Assembly: GCA_013694745.1 (NCBI GenBank)
Contig: JACDBU010000161.1
Location: 1 to 32,888, forward strand
Length of the DNA stretch: 32,888 bases
Direction of reading: 5' to 3'
DNA from: Chitinophagaceae bacterium
Lineage (GTDB): Bacteria > Bacteroidota > Bacteroidia > Chitinophagales > Chitinophagaceae
This document shows, piece by piece, positions 17,520-25,581 of the stretch (position 1 is its first letter; each line of letters begins with the position of its first letter). The notes under the pieces were generated by a model that was not told the DNA's origin, made no database searches, and worked only from the letters and a program-made list of their open reading frames with translations. The translations under genes and the position numbers were made by a program.

Positions 17520-17533
17520 AAATTATAAAACCC

Positions 17534-18268
17534 ATGTTGAGCAAAACAATAGTCAAATATATTCAAAGTTTGGCCCATAAAAAATTCAGGCAACAGGAAA
17601 ATGCTTTTATTGCAGAAGGATCGAAAGTGGTAACAGACTTACTGGTTTCGGAAAATTTTGCGTGTAAAATAATCTGTGCCAACAGAACATGGATAAGTGA
17701 GAATAGGGGTTTAACAGAGAAATTCCCATTAGACAGCGTGATCGAAATTACCGGCCCGCAATTGAAAAAAATATCTTTGCTAAGTTCACCGGGTGAGGTA
17801 TTTGCTGTTTTTGAAAAAAACGAAACCCATATTATCCCGGAAAAACAAATTTCTATCATGCTCGATGAGATCCGGGATCCGGGTAACCTGGGAACCATTA
17901 TACGGATCGCAGACTGGTTTGGCGTAAAAAATATTATTTGCAGTGAAGACTGTGTTGATTGTTATAATCCAAAAGTTGTCCAGGCTACTATGGGCAGCCT
18001 GGGCAGGGTGAATATTTTGTATACCAATCTCGATGATTTTTTGCGCAACCATATAATTAGCATGTATGCCGCCACGTTAGGTGGTAAAAATATTCATGAA
18101 TTTGGGAAGATACGCGAAGGCATCATCCTGATCGGGAATGAATCGAAAGGGATTAAGGAAAAATTGCTGGCAACTAGTGCGGGTCGCATAACCATACCGG
18201 GAAGGGGGAAGGCTGAATCCTTAAATGCAGCCGTGGCCTGCGGGATAATCTTAAGCCATGTTGTGTGA
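17534..18268 (+). CDS. TrmH/SpoU-family RNA 2'-O-methyltransferase
   Basis: The 244-residue enzyme transfers a methyl group from S-adenosylmethionine to a ribose in tRNA or rRNA. The knotted SPOUT domain is in the second half: LDEIRDPGNLGTIIRIADWFG (motif 1, with the conserved N and R), LIGNESKGI (motif 2) and ITIPGRGKAESLNAAVACGIIL (motif 3). The first ~100 residues form a substrate-binding domain as in RlmB/TsnR-like enzymes (KFRQQENAFIAEGSKVV). The exact target nucleotide cannot be told from sequence. Start ATG 17534. Confidence 0.9.
   Translation: MLSKTIVKYIQSLAHKKFRQQENAFIAEGSKVVTDLLVSENFACKIICANRTWISENRGLTEKFPLDSVIEITGPQLKKISLLSSPGEVFAVFEKNETHIIPEKQISIMLDEIRDPGNLGTIIRIADWFGVKNIICSEDCVDCYNPKVVQATMGSLGRVNILYTNLDDFLRNHIISMYAATLGGKNIHEFGKIREGIILIGNESKGIKEKLLATSAGRITIPGRGKAESLNAAVACGIILSHVV
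17554..17561 (-). promoter_or_regulatory. Putative -7 element of the tamL-like gene (TATATTTG)
   Basis: On minus, TATATTTG matches TAnnTTTG exactly and is identical to the box before the SRP RNA gene. The predicted start of transcription would be about base 17549, giving a leader of about 30 bases. The element lies inside the first codons of the divergent methyltransferase gene, which is required by the short 14-base gap. No clear -33 is seen. Confidence 0.4.
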
Positions 18269-18301
18269 ATATCCATACATAATTTTTTCAGTCTGTAGTA
18301 T

Positions 18302-19537
18302 TCATCTGAACTGGATTGCTTTTACCGGCTTTACTTTATTCACGAGCACGGCGGGTACTGCCAGCATAACAAAACAAATCACCAAAGTGATAAGATCGAT
18401 CCCGGCAACCTGCCACCACACTACATCAGCATGAGCAACATCCATAAAATATGCTTCTTCATCGAGTTTAATGAAACCTGTTTTTTCCTGGATGAAACAA
18501 ATTGCCAGGCCCAACAAGGTGCCGGCAATGATCCCGGTAAATGCAATAAACGTAGTATTGTACAAAAATATTTTTTGTATGCTCTTGTTGGTTGCTCCAA
18601 TAGCCTTTAATATCCCAGTCATTCTTGTTCTTTCCAATACCAGTATAATAAAACACGTGATGAGATTAACAACAGCAACGATCATCATTATGTAGAGCAG
18701 GATCCACTTGATCGTATTTTGAAGATTGAGCCAGTCAAAAATATTGGGATAAATTTCTTTCATCGTTTTACTGTACCATCTCCCCGGCAGTATATCAGAA
18801 GCATAAATAAAATTATTAACCGTATCAATGGTTTTATAATCTTTTAAAAAAATTTCATAGCCTCCAATTTCATTTGCATTCCAGTCATTAAGCCGGCGGA
18901 TGAGATTGATGTCGCCAATGCAAAAATGCTGATCGTATTCATCAATACCGGTTTTAAACAACCCGGCAATTTTCATTCTCCTGGCCCGTTGGCTTCCATC
19001 ACTTTGTATAAAAAGAATATCAATACTGTCATTCACTGATGCTTTCAATTGTGTGGCTGTATATACCGAAATATTTATGTCTTTACTGTACCCGCTGTCG
19101 GAAAACGAGAGCCAGTGGCCTTTTGATAAAAACTGGTCCATCCTGCTAAAATCAAAACTTTTATCTATGCCCTTCATCAATACACTTTCAATTTCATTTT
19201 TGTATTTTATTATGGAGGATTTGGTTGCATACCGTTCTACTGTTTTCACGGTTGGCAAACCTCTTAAGTAATTTTCTATCGTATCATTTTTTGTGATGGG
19301 ATATTCTTCAGCAATATTGGCATGGGTAACTACATTTTGCTGAACCCGGATATGCCCCCAGAAACTGAATACTTTATTGCTTATAACATTTTGGAAACCA
19401 TTAACAAAGCTTAATGCAACTATCATCACCGCAACACTTATCATGGTTGCAGTAATTGCAAGGCCTATAATAAATGCAGAGAAAGTTTTTTGCCGGTTAA
19501 AGGCAATTCGTTTTGCTATAAAGGCCGGAACATTCAA
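18302..19537 (-). CDS. FtsX/LolC-E-type ABC transporter permease
   Basis: The 411-residue inner-membrane protein has the MacB/LolE topology: one span at about 18-45, a periplasmic core domain (about 50-265), and three spans at about 272-298, 318-342 and 370-398, with the short loop [17 protein letters not shown] typical of FtsX-family permeases. LolC/E proteins release lipoproteins from the inner membrane, but relatives have other roles, and no ATPase gene (lolD) is nearby, so the exact substrate is open. The start is TTG 19537, immediately preceded in frame by a stop codon; [16 protein letters not shown] is the usual family start. Convergent with the methyltransferase gene (33 bases apart). 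Confidence 0.87.
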   Translation of the reverse strand: MNVPAFIAKRIAFNRQKTFSAFIIGLAITATMISVAVMIVALSFVNGFQNVISNKVFSFWGHIRVQQNVVTHANIAEEYPITKNDTIENYLRGLPTVKTVERYATKSSIIKYKNEIESVLMKGIDKSFDFSRMDQFLSKGHWLSFSDSGYSKDINISVYTATQLKASVNDSIDILFIQSDGSQRARRMKIAGLFKTGIDEYDQHFCIGDINLIRRLNDWNANEIGGYEIFLKDYKTIDTVNNFIYASDILPGRWYSKTMKEIYPNIFDWLNLQNTIKWILLYIMMIVAVVNLITCFIILVLERTRMTGILKAIGATNKSIQKIFLYNTTFIAFTGIIAGTLLGLAICFIQEKTGFIKLDEEAYFMDVAHADVVWWQVAGIDLITLVICFVMLAVPAVLVNKVKPVKAIQFR

Positions 19538-19587
19538 TCAGCACAAATTTGGTATCTTGTAAAACTAATTTTTTTTAAGCCATTTCA

Positions 19588-20880
19588 ATGAATAACATAC
19601 CGATAGTGATTTCAAAATTTTGCCTGGGACTGTCTTTTTGCCTGATGGGTTTTGCCACGCGTGCACAACAGGCAGACAGTATTTATTTCCCCAATATAAA
19701 AACGGTAAAGCTTTATAATTCTGGTGACCAGCTTAGTATGCCAGTAATAAATTTGAACAGTAACGACCAGGCCGAACTGGATTTTGATGACCTCGATGCC
19801 AACGTAAAATATTATTACTACACCTTCCAGCTTTGTAATAATGATTGGTCACCGGTTAACCTTAGCCAGTTCGATTACATTAAAGGATTTACGCAGGTAC
19901 GCATCAGCAATTATCGTTTTTCTTCAATTGCTTTTACCAGGTATGTACACTACCAGGCTGTGATACCGGACAAGGATTGCCTGCCTTCGCGTTCAGGGAA
20001 TTATTTGCTGAAAGTTTTTCTTGATGGCGACACTTCTAAATTGGTTTTTACCAAGCGTTTGCTGGTGCTTAATAATAAAGCTGTGGTTGCTGCAAAAGTA
20101 ATTCAACCCTTTGCACCGGAATATTTCAGAACCCACCAAAAAATTCAATTCAATGTAAATATAAAGGGGCTCAACACTTTTAACGCCAACCAGGAAATCA
20201 AGGTGGTGATCTTACAAAATTACCGGTGGGATAATGCCATTAAAAATATTATTCCAACATTTATCCGCGGAACATCACTTGAATACAATACCGAAAATAT
20301 TGTTTTTCCCGGCGGCAAAGAATGGCGCTGGCTTGATCTCCGGGATTTTCACCTGCAGTCAGATCGGGTGAAGACGGCTGATTACAAGAAAAATTCGACA
20401 GATATTTTTGTAAGGCCTGATGTACAAAGGTCCGGCGAAAGGTATGTGTATTATCGTGACTTGAATGGCATGTATACAGTGGAGACAACGCAAAGCGTAA
20501 ATCCATTCTGGCAAAGCGATTATGCAATGGTGCATTTTAATTTTGTTCCGCCTAACGGAACTGCGTATCCGAATAAAGATCTGTACTTGTTTGGCCAGCT
20601 CACCGATAACAATTATACGGATAGTTTAAAATTGCATTTCGACCCGGAAAAAGGAAGCTATGAAACAAAATTATTGCTCAAACAGGGTTATTATAATTAC
20701 ACTTACCTGGCGGTAGACCCAACTACGGGAAGCCATTCCGAAGTAGATGGAAACTATTACGAAACAGAAAACGTTTACACCATTCTTGTATATTACCGTT
20801 CTTTCGGTGGTAGGGCTGATGAATTGATAGGGGTTGCTAACTTTAATTCCCGATCAGAGAACCCCGGACTGAGTTTTTAA
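19588..20880 (+). CDS. Type IX secretion system plug protein (DUF5103)
   Basis: The 430-residue protein matches the family once called DUF5103 and now named the T9SS plug domain. Visible family features are the signal peptide (LGLSFCLMGFATRAQQ), YFPNIKTVKLYNSGDQLSMPVI, the DLDANVKYYYYTFQLCNNDW segment with SQFDYIKGF, RYVHYQAVIPD, and LYLFGQLTDNNYTDSLKLHF with LLKQGYYNYTYL in the C-terminal domain. The plug protein closes the SprA translocon on its periplasmic side when no substrate is present. Other T9SS genes are not in this window, as the system is usually scattered in these genomes. It is divergent from the FtsX-type permease with a 50-base gap. Confidence 0.86.
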   Translation: MNNIPIVISKFCLGLSFCLMGFATRAQQADSIYFPNIKTVKLYNSGDQLSMPVINLNSNDQAELDFDDLDANVKYYYYTFQLCNNDWSPVNLSQFDYIKGFTQVRISNYRFSSIAFTRYVHYQAVIPDKDCLPSRSGNYLLKVFLDGDTSKLVFTKRLLVLNNKAVVAAKVIQPFAPEYFRTHQKIQFNVNIKGLNTFNANQEIKVVILQNYRWDNAIKNIIPTFIRGTSLEYNTENIVFPGGKEWRWLDLRDFHLQSDRVKTADYKKNSTDIFVRPDVQRSGERYVYYRDLNGMYTVETTQSVNPFWQSDYAMVHFNFVPPNGTAYPNKDLYLFGQLTDNNYTDSLKLHFDPEKGSYETKLLLKQGYYNYTYLAVDPTTGSHSEVDGNYYETENVYTILVYYRSFGGRADELIGVANFNSRSENPGLSF

Positions 20881-20881
20881 G

Positions 20882-20935
20882 ACACGAATTACACGAATTA
20901 TGCGAATTACACGAATTATGCGAATTCCACGAATA
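20882..20935. repeat. Six tandem 9-bp repeats (acacgaatt / atgcgaatt)
   Basis: Six consecutive 9-base units follow the stop of the plug gene by one base: acacgaatt, acacgaatt, atgcgaatt, acacgaatt, atgcgaatt and ccacgaata. The third to fifth positions vary little and each unit keeps cgaat. The array is non-coding and ends about 55 bases before the SRP RNA promoter. Confidence 0.9.
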
Positions 20936-20989
20936 AACGTTTTAACGGATTAACTGATAACGTATGAACAGATATTAATTATTTCTAAT

Positions 20990-20997
20990 TATATTTG
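20990..20997 (+). promoter_or_regulatory. -7 element of the SRP RNA gene (TATATTTG)
   Basis: TATATTTG matches TAnnTTTG exactly. The closing stem of the SRP RNA begins at 21002, five bases after the final G. This gives an internal ruler for the start of transcription in this genome. The -33 region (about 20967-20970) does not match TTTG. Confidence 0.65.
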
Positions 20998-21001
20998 CAC
21001 C

Positions 21002-21100
21002 GGCAAGTCTTATACGACCAGCTCCTGTTGAACTCCCCCAGGATCGGAAGATAGCAAGGGTAAATGGTTGAGCGGTGCGATGTAAGTAACTTGCCATTTT
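21002..21100 (+). ncRNA. ffs: Small bacterial signal recognition particle RNA (4.5S)
   Basis: The region has the conserved Ffh-binding core of the bacterial SRP RNA: CCCCCAGGATCGGAAG followed by ATAGCAAGGG, with the GGAA-type tetraloop and the symmetric and asymmetric internal loops. The ends close with a perfect 7-bp stem, GGCAAGT (21002-21008) and ACTTGCC (21089-21095), followed by a run of seven T at 21097-21103 that should end transcription. SRP RNA joins Ffh to deliver membrane proteins to FtsY and the translocon. The length, about 95-100 bases, is normal for the small type. The rest of the plug-fsa gap, 20936-21184, holds this gene, its promoter and the fsa promoter. Confidence 0.92.
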
Positions 21101-21149
21101 TTTGCCCTAACCTCAAGGGCGTTTAGAACAGCCTTATCCTTTTATTCGG

Positions 21150-21157
21150 TATTTTTG
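21150..21157 (+). promoter_or_regulatory. -7 element of the transaldolase-family gene (TATTTTTG)
   Basis: TATTTTTG matches TAnnTTTG exactly. It predicts transcription from about 21162 and a leader of about 23 bases before ATG 21185. It also overlaps the TTG at 21155, which rules that codon out as the start. A small hairpin (GCCCT and AGGGC, 21104-21120) lies between the SRP RNA and this element. Confidence 0.5.
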
Positions 21158-21184
21158 CCCTCCACAAACAATAAATTCAATCAT

Positions 21185-21838
21185 ATGAAATTTTTTATAG
21201 ACACTGCAAATCTTGCACAAATAAAAGAGGCAAATGAGTTAGGCATTTTAGATGGTGTTACAACCAACCCATCACTTATGGCTAAAGAAGGGATAAAAGG
21301 CCAGGACGCGGTAATAAACCATTACAAAACTATTTGCGAAATGGTTAACGGTGATATAAGCGCTGAAGTGATATCCACCACTTTTAATGAGATCGTAGAA
21401 GAAGGAAAAAAACTCGCTGCGATCCATAAAAATATTGTTGTAAAAGTGCCCATGATAAAAGATGGCATAAAAGCCATAAAATGGTTTACGGATAATGGCA
21501 TCAAAACAAATTGCACTTTGGTCTTCTCTGCCGGTCAGGCAATATTGGCTGCAAAAGCAGGCGCAGCTTACATTTCACCATTCATTGGCAGGATAGATGA
21601 CAGTGGATGGGATGGTATGGATCTTATTATACAACTCGCCCATATTTTTGATATGCAGGGATATACCTCAGAGATATTAGCAGCTTCTATACGTTCTCCA
21701 CTGCATATAATCAAGTGTGCTGAAGCTGGCGCTGATGTTGTAACATCACCCCTTGAATCAATACTTGGATTATTAAAACACCCGCTCACTGATATCGGAC
21801 TTGCAAAATTTTTAGAGGATGCAAAGAAATTTGCATAA
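21185..21838 (+). CDS. fsa: Fructose-6-phosphate aldolase / transaldolase (TalC/MipB type)
   Basis: The 217-residue cytoplasmic enzyme is a short, class I aldolase barrel of the transaldolase family that forms a Schiff base with a lysine. Motifs: MKFFIDTANLAQIKEA, GVTTNPSLMAKEG, KNIVVKVPM with the catalytic Lys, NCTLVFSAGQAILAAKAGA, and YISPFIGRIDDSGWDGM. Such proteins either act as true transaldolases in the pentose phosphate pathway or split fructose 6-phosphate; sequence alone does not decide, so the symbol is provisional. Start ATG 21185, not the TTG at 21155 that overlaps the promoter. Confidence 0.92.
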   Translation: MKFFIDTANLAQIKEANELGILDGVTTNPSLMAKEGIKGQDAVINHYKTICEMVNGDISAEVISTTFNEIVEEGKKLAAIHKNIVVKVPMIKDGIKAIKWFTDNGIKTNCTLVFSAGQAILAAKAGAAYISPFIGRIDDSGWDGMDLIIQLAHIFDMQGYTSEILAASIRSPLHIIKCAEAGADVVTSPLESILGLLKHPLTDIGLAKFLEDAKKFA

Positions 21839-21871
21839 TTAAATCAGGTGCGGGCAAATTAAATGGATCCC

Positions 21872-22285
21872 TTAAAGCAACTTTTTATTCTTTGACCTTT
21901 TTTGACGGGATGGTATTTTATTTAGCAACTCCTCAGTTGTTAACAATCGCTCATCATCAGGTTTACGCTTTATAAAAAGGGTGAATTCTTTGCTCAAGGC
22001 TTTGTTTTGTTTAGTAACCACCCTGATGTCAATTTTATCTTTACTGAAATTCTTGTCTACAAACAGAGAATTCCCAATAAATTTTCCATCGCTCGACCAA
22101 AAGATCAATTCAGATGTATCGAGCGGCACATATTTGCCATCACTCATTTTGCCATCGATATTTATATAATTATAAGTTCCTTTTTTCAGACTATCGGTAT
22201 ATAAATTAACAAAAATGCTCTCGATTTTCTGGGAGAAGCAATTGGAAGAAAATAAAATAAAGCTCAAAAGTAATAGTCGCTGCAA
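21872..22285 (-). CDS. Secreted protein of unknown function
   Basis: I do not recognise the family. The 137-residue product starts at TTG 22285; the in-frame codon two positions further upstream region contains a stop and no ATG precedes the signal peptide. The signal is RLLLLSFILFSSNCFSQ, with likely cleavage after FSQ; a Cys near its end (SSNC) makes a lipoprotein possible but the box is poor. The mature part is mixed beta-rich with charged residues and ends in a basic tail (PSRQKRSKNKKLL). It is convergent with the transaldolase gene (33-base gap) and divergent from the trp leader. Probably periplasmic. Confidence 0.65.
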   Translation of the reverse strand: MQRLLLLSFILFSSNCFSQKIESIFVNLYTDSLKKGTYNYINIDGKMSDGKYVPLDTSELIFWSSDGKFIGNSLFVDKNFSKDKIDIRVVTKQNKALSKEFTLFIKRKPDDERLLTTEELLNKIPSRQKRSKNKKLL

Positions 22286-22341
22286 AATTTTAATTTAATA
22301 ATAGATGGAAAATTGTATGCCAACGTTGCAAATAAATAAAA

Positions 22342-22373
22342 TTTGTCTGAATAAAAATTACGTTGCATATTTG
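22342..22373 (+). promoter_or_regulatory. trp operon promoter
   Basis: TTTG at 22342-22345 is followed by 20 bases and then CATATTTG at 22366-22373, one mismatch from TAnnTTTG. Both elements and their spacing fit Bacteroidota promoters. With the SRP-RNA ruler, transcription begins at about 22378, four bases before the leader peptide ATG. Confidence 0.65.
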
Positions 22374-22381
22374 TACCATCA

Positions 22382-22429
22382 ATGAAAATAAATATTACAT
22401 ACAATAGCTGGTGGCAGGCAATCCCCTGA
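22382..22429 (+). CDS. trpL: trp operon leader peptide
   Basis: A 15-residue open frame reads MKINITYNSWWQAIP and stops at TGA 22427-22429. Two adjacent Trp codons (22409-22414) lie at positions 10 and 11, the expected layout of a regulatory leader peptide that senses charged tRNA-Trp. It sits between the predicted trp promoter and the terminator before trpE. Its end overlaps the first hairpin of the leader RNA. The frame is too short for length-based gene finding; the evidence is its position, the Trp-Trp pair and the RNA structures around it. Confidence 0.82.
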   Translation: MKINITYNSWWQAIP

Positions 22430-22499
22430 TTGTGCCGCATTGCGTATTTGTATATATAAATAACCACGCCCCGGCATTATAGCCGGGGTTTTTATTTTT
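22413..22499 (+). promoter_or_regulatory. trp attenuator (pause hairpin, antiterminator, terminator)
   Basis: Three structures can form. The 1:2 hairpin pairs GGCA (22413-22416) with TGCC (22433-22436) and CAATC (22419-22423) with GATTG (22428-22432), with a two-base bulge and a CCCT loop. The terminator pairs CCCCGGC (22469-22475) with GCCGGGG (22482-22488) around ATTATA, followed by eleven bases of which ten are T (22489-22499). An alternative antiterminator pairs TGCCG (22433-22437) with CGGCA (22472-22476), extended by GCGT (22442-22445) with ACGC (22466-22469), and would break the terminator stem. A ribosome stalled on the Trp codons would cover the left arm of 1:2 and release TGCCG; one at the stop codon would cover TGCCG. 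The terminator ends five bases before the trpE ATG. Confidence 0.78.
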
Positions 22500-22504
22500 G
22501 AGCT

Positions 22505-23935
22505 ATGAAGAAGATTGAGTTATCAACCACCTTTACTAAAATGCTTGCGGATGTACATACTCCGGTAGGCATTTACCTGCGCCTGAGGGACAGGTTCAGG
22601 GATACTATTTTACTTGAAAGCACAGATTTCCACGCCGGGGAAAATAGTTTTTCTTTTATTGGCATCAATGCTATTGCCGGGATAGAAATAACCAACATTT
22701 CAGAGGTGGAATTTAAATTACCATTAAAGCAGCCGGAAAAAATAAAGATTGATAAAATAAGAAAAGTTCCCGGGTTATTATGGGAATTCATGCAACGCTT
22801 TGCAGTTGTTGAAGCACCAAAGCCTGCTAATATAGCGCAGGGATTATTTGGCTATACTACGTACGATGCTGTTCAATTCTTTGATTCTATAACATTAGCC
22901 ACAAACGCCAAACCATCCGGCGAAAATCTGGAAAGCAATGATATGCCACTTGTACGTTACCGTTTGTACCAATATGTTATTGTGATCAATCATTTTAAAG
23001 ACGAACTTTTCATTTGTGAAAATCATGTAAATGGTTTGCCTAGCGAAATAGACCTGGTAGAAAGTCTTATAAAAAGTAAAGACGTACCAACCTATCCATT
23101 TCAGATCAAAGGCGGGGAAAGTTCCAATTTAAAAGATGATGAATATATTGAAATGGTTAAAAATGGGATTGCGAGCGCTCACAGGGGAGATGTTTTCCAG
23201 ATCGTTTTAAGCAGGCAGTTCCGTCAATCCTTTACCGGTGATGAATTCCAGGTGTACCGCGCATTGCGCAGCATAAATCCGAGTCCTTATTTATTTTATT
23301 TTGATTATGGAGATTATAAATTATTGGGAAGCAGCCCGGAGAGCCAGCTCATCATTCAAAATAACAAAGCAATAGTGCATCCGATTGCCGGCACTTTCAA
23401 ACGCACTGGCGATGATGAGACAGATATGCAGCTGGCAGAAAAATTATCAAAAGATGAGAAAGAAAATGCCGAACATGTAATGCTTGTTGATCTTGCAAGG
23501 AATGATCTGAGCAGGATGTGCGATGATGTGACCGTTACCCAATTTTCTAAAATTCAATATTACTCTCATGTAATTCATTTGGTAAGCGAGGTAACGGGAA
23601 CGGTTAGGCCAGGTTCAAACCCATTTGAAATGCTTGCCGTTACTTTCCCTGCAGGCACATTGAGCGGGGCGCCAAAATTTAAGGCCATGCAATTAATTGA
23701 TGCCTATGAAAATTCGGCAAGAAGTTATTATGGCGGATGCATTGGTGTTATCGGGTTCAACGGAAGCTGTAACCACGCAATAATGATAAGAACATTTTTA
23801 AGCAGGAATAATACACTGGTTTACCAGGCAGGCGCCGGGATAGTAGCGGCTTCCCAGCCCCTGAGCGAGTTAGAAGAAGTGAATAATAAATTGAACGCTT
23901 TAAAAAGATCTATTGACCTGGCACAAAATATTTAA
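22505..23935 (+). CDS. trpE: Anthranilate synthase component I
   Basis: TrpE converts chorismate to anthranilate using ammonia passed on by TrpG. The N-terminal domain keeps the LLES motif (ILLESTDFH, about residues 37-45) that binds feedback tryptophan. The chorismate-binding domain shows [43 protein letters not shown], the catalytic [29 protein letters not shown], and [19 protein letters not shown] with [13 protein letters not shown]. The 476-residue length is normal. It is the first gene of the operon and sits directly behind the attenuator; trpG follows after two bases. Confidence 0.97.
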   Translation: MKKIELSTTFTKMLADVHTPVGIYLRLRDRFRDTILLESTDFHAGENSFSFIGINAIAGIEITNISEVEFKLPLKQPEKIKIDKIRKVPGLLWEFMQRFAVVEAPKPANIAQGLFGYTTYDAVQFFDSITLATNAKPSGENLESNDMPLVRYRLYQYVIVINHFKDELFICENHVNGLPSEIDLVESLIKSKDVPTYPFQIKGGESSNLKDDEYIEMVKNGIASAHRGDVFQIVLSRQFRQSFTGDEFQVYRALRSINPSPYLFYFDYGDYKLLGSSPESQLIIQNNKAIVHPIAGTFKRTGDDETDMQLAEKLSKDEKENAEHVMLVDLARNDLSRMCDDVTVTQFSKIQYYSHVIHLVSEVTGTVRPGSNPFEMLAVTFPAGTLSGAPKFKAMQLIDAYENSARSYYGGCIGVIGFNGSCNHAIMIRTFLSRNNTLVYQAGAGIVAASQPLSELEEVNNKLNALKRSIDLAQNI

Positions 23936-23937
23936 CT

Positions 23938-24528
23938 ATGGGGATTTTGATATTAGATAATTACGATTCATTCACCTACAACCTGGTTCACCTGGTTGAA
24001 AAAATTCTGCATCAAAAAGTAGAAGTCTTTAGAAATGATATGATCAGCCTGGAGCAGGTTAATGAGTATGATAAAATTATTTTATCACCGGGACCGGGAA
24101 TTCCTTCGGAAGGCGGATCGATGCTCGATATCATCAATGCATATGCTCCTTCCAAATCTATACTGGGTGTGTGTTTAGGCCACCAGGCCATTGCTGAATC
24201 CTTTGGTGCTACCCTGTTGAATTTGAGTACAGTTTATCATGGGGTAGCAACAAAGATTCAAATTAATAAAAGGCAAATGGCAAAAGGCAGGAATATATTT
24301 TATGATCTGCCGGATGCTATAGAAGCAGGAAGATATCATTCATGGATAGTAAGTACACAAAATTTTCCCGCCGACCTGGAGATCACTGCCATTGATGAAA
24401 ATGGGTATATTATGGGATTGCAACATAAAACTTATGATGTGCAGGGAGTGCAGTTTCATCCGGAAAGTGTACTTACCCCGGAGGGAGAAAAAATTATGCG
24501 AAACTGGCTGGGCACCAAAATTTCCTAA
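23938..24528 (+). CDS. trpG: Anthranilate synthase component II (glutamine amidotransferase)
   Basis: TrpG removes ammonia from glutamine and passes it to TrpE. Motifs of a class I amidotransferase are complete: ILDNYDSFTYNLVH at the start, LSPGPGIPSEGG, the nucleophile in GVCLGHQAIAESFG (Cys about residue 79), and the His-Glu pair in GVQFHPESVLTPEG. The 196-residue length is standard for a stand-alone TrpG. Some bacteria use the same subunit for p-aminobenzoate synthesis; the trp operon context makes anthranilate the main role here. Confidence 0.96.
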   Translation: MGILILDNYDSFTYNLVHLVEKILHQKVEVFRNDMISLEQVNEYDKIILSPGPGIPSEGGSMLDIINAYAPSKSILGVCLGHQAIAESFGATLLNLSTVYHGVATKIQINKRQMAKGRNIFYDLPDAIEAGRYHSWIVSTQNFPADLEITAIDENGYIMGLQHKTYDVQGVQFHPESVLTPEGEKIMRNWLGTKIS

Positions 24529-24585
24529 TGAGATAATGGTGATGAAATAATATTGATAACATAAATACATTGCAGGGAATAGGGT

Positions 24586-25572
24586 ATGAAAAAAATATTA
24601 CAATTTTTATTCGAACATAAATCGCTGTCACGTGCGCAGGCAAGAAAGACATTGATAAATATTTCTAATGGCATATACAACGAAAGTGAAATAGCTTCCT
24701 TCACCACGGTATTTCTTATGCGAAGCATAACGATTGATGAATTGCAGGGATTCAGGGATGCATTAATGGAATTGTGCGTACCGGTTACTTTTGATGGCGA
24801 TACGGTAATGGATATTGTTGGTACGGGTGGTGATGGAAAAAATACTTTTAATATTTCAACCCTGAGTTGTTTTATTGTAGCGGGAAATGGAAATAAAGTG
24901 GTTAAGCATGGCAACTATGGCGCATCTTCCATCAGCGGCTCCTCTAATGTAATGGAACAATTGGGTTATAAATTCACGAATGATAATGCTATTTTAAAAT
25001 CACAACTCAACAGGTCAAACATTTGTTTCCTGCATGCACCGTTATTTCATCCTGCATTGAAGATAGTTGCACCAATCCGGAAAAATTTAGGGGTCCGCAC
25101 ATTTTTTAACATGCTGGGCCCTTTAGTAAATCCTGCTATTCCGGCTTACCAGCTTGTAGGTGTTTTTAGCATGGAAATGGCAAGGATATATAATTATTTA
25201 TTACAGCAAACAGCCAACTCGTTCACAATTATCCATAGCCTTGACGGGTATGATGAAATATCCCTTACGAGTGATACAAAAGTAATTACCAATGAAGGCG
25301 AAAGAATATTAACGCCGGAATATTTAGGAAAGAGAATGGTAAGTGCAGAAGATCTTTATGGCGGAAATTCGGTTGAAGACGCAGCCAAAATATTTTTGAA
25401 AATTTTACAGGGCTCAGGAAGCTGGGCGCAAAATGCAGTAGTAATCGCTAATGCCGCTATGGCTTTGCAGTGTACCGGGCAATATAAAAATTATGAAGAA
25501 TGTTACGCATTGGCTGTGGAAAGCCTGGAAAGCGGAAAAGCGCTTGACGCATTTAATAAATTAATAAATTAG
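24586..25572 (+). CDS. trpD: Anthranilate phosphoribosyltransferase
   Basis: TrpD joins anthranilate to phosphoribosyl pyrophosphate. Motifs: DIVGTGGDGKNTFNIST (PRPP binding), KHGNYGASSISGSSNVMEQLG, FLHAPLFHPALKIVAPIRKN, and GVRTFFNMLGPLVNPA. The catalytic loop region HSLDGYDEISL is present. 328 residues is usual. It lies 57 bases after trpG, the largest gap in the first half of the operon, with no promoter or terminator seen in it. Confidence 0.96.
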   Translation: MKKILQFLFEHKSLSRAQARKTLINISNGIYNESEIASFTTVFLMRSITIDELQGFRDALMELCVPVTFDGDTVMDIVGTGGDGKNTFNISTLSCFIVAGNGNKVVKHGNYGASSISGSSNVMEQLGYKFTNDNAILKSQLNRSNICFLHAPLFHPALKIVAPIRKNLGVRTFFNMLGPLVNPAIPAYQLVGVFSMEMARIYNYLLQQTANSFTIIHSLDGYDEISLTSDTKVITNEGERILTPEYLGKRMVSAEDLYGGNSVEDAAKIFLKILQGSGSWAQNAVVIANAAMALQCTGQYKNYEECYALAVESLESGKALDAFNKLIN

Positions 25573-25581
25573 CCTCCATAG

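Noticed and set aside
20882-20935. Possible CRISPR array
   Set aside because: Units are only 9 bases, directly adjacent and without spacers, and no cas genes are present.
21155-21184. Longer start of the transaldolase-family protein at TTG 21155
   Set aside because: It overlaps the -7 element TATTTTTG and adds residues not seen in the family; ATG 21185 is standard.
22374-22504. T-box or riboswitch in the trp leader
   Set aside because: No T-box AGGGTGG-like motif or specifier loop is visible, and the Trp-Trp peptide with terminator explains the region.
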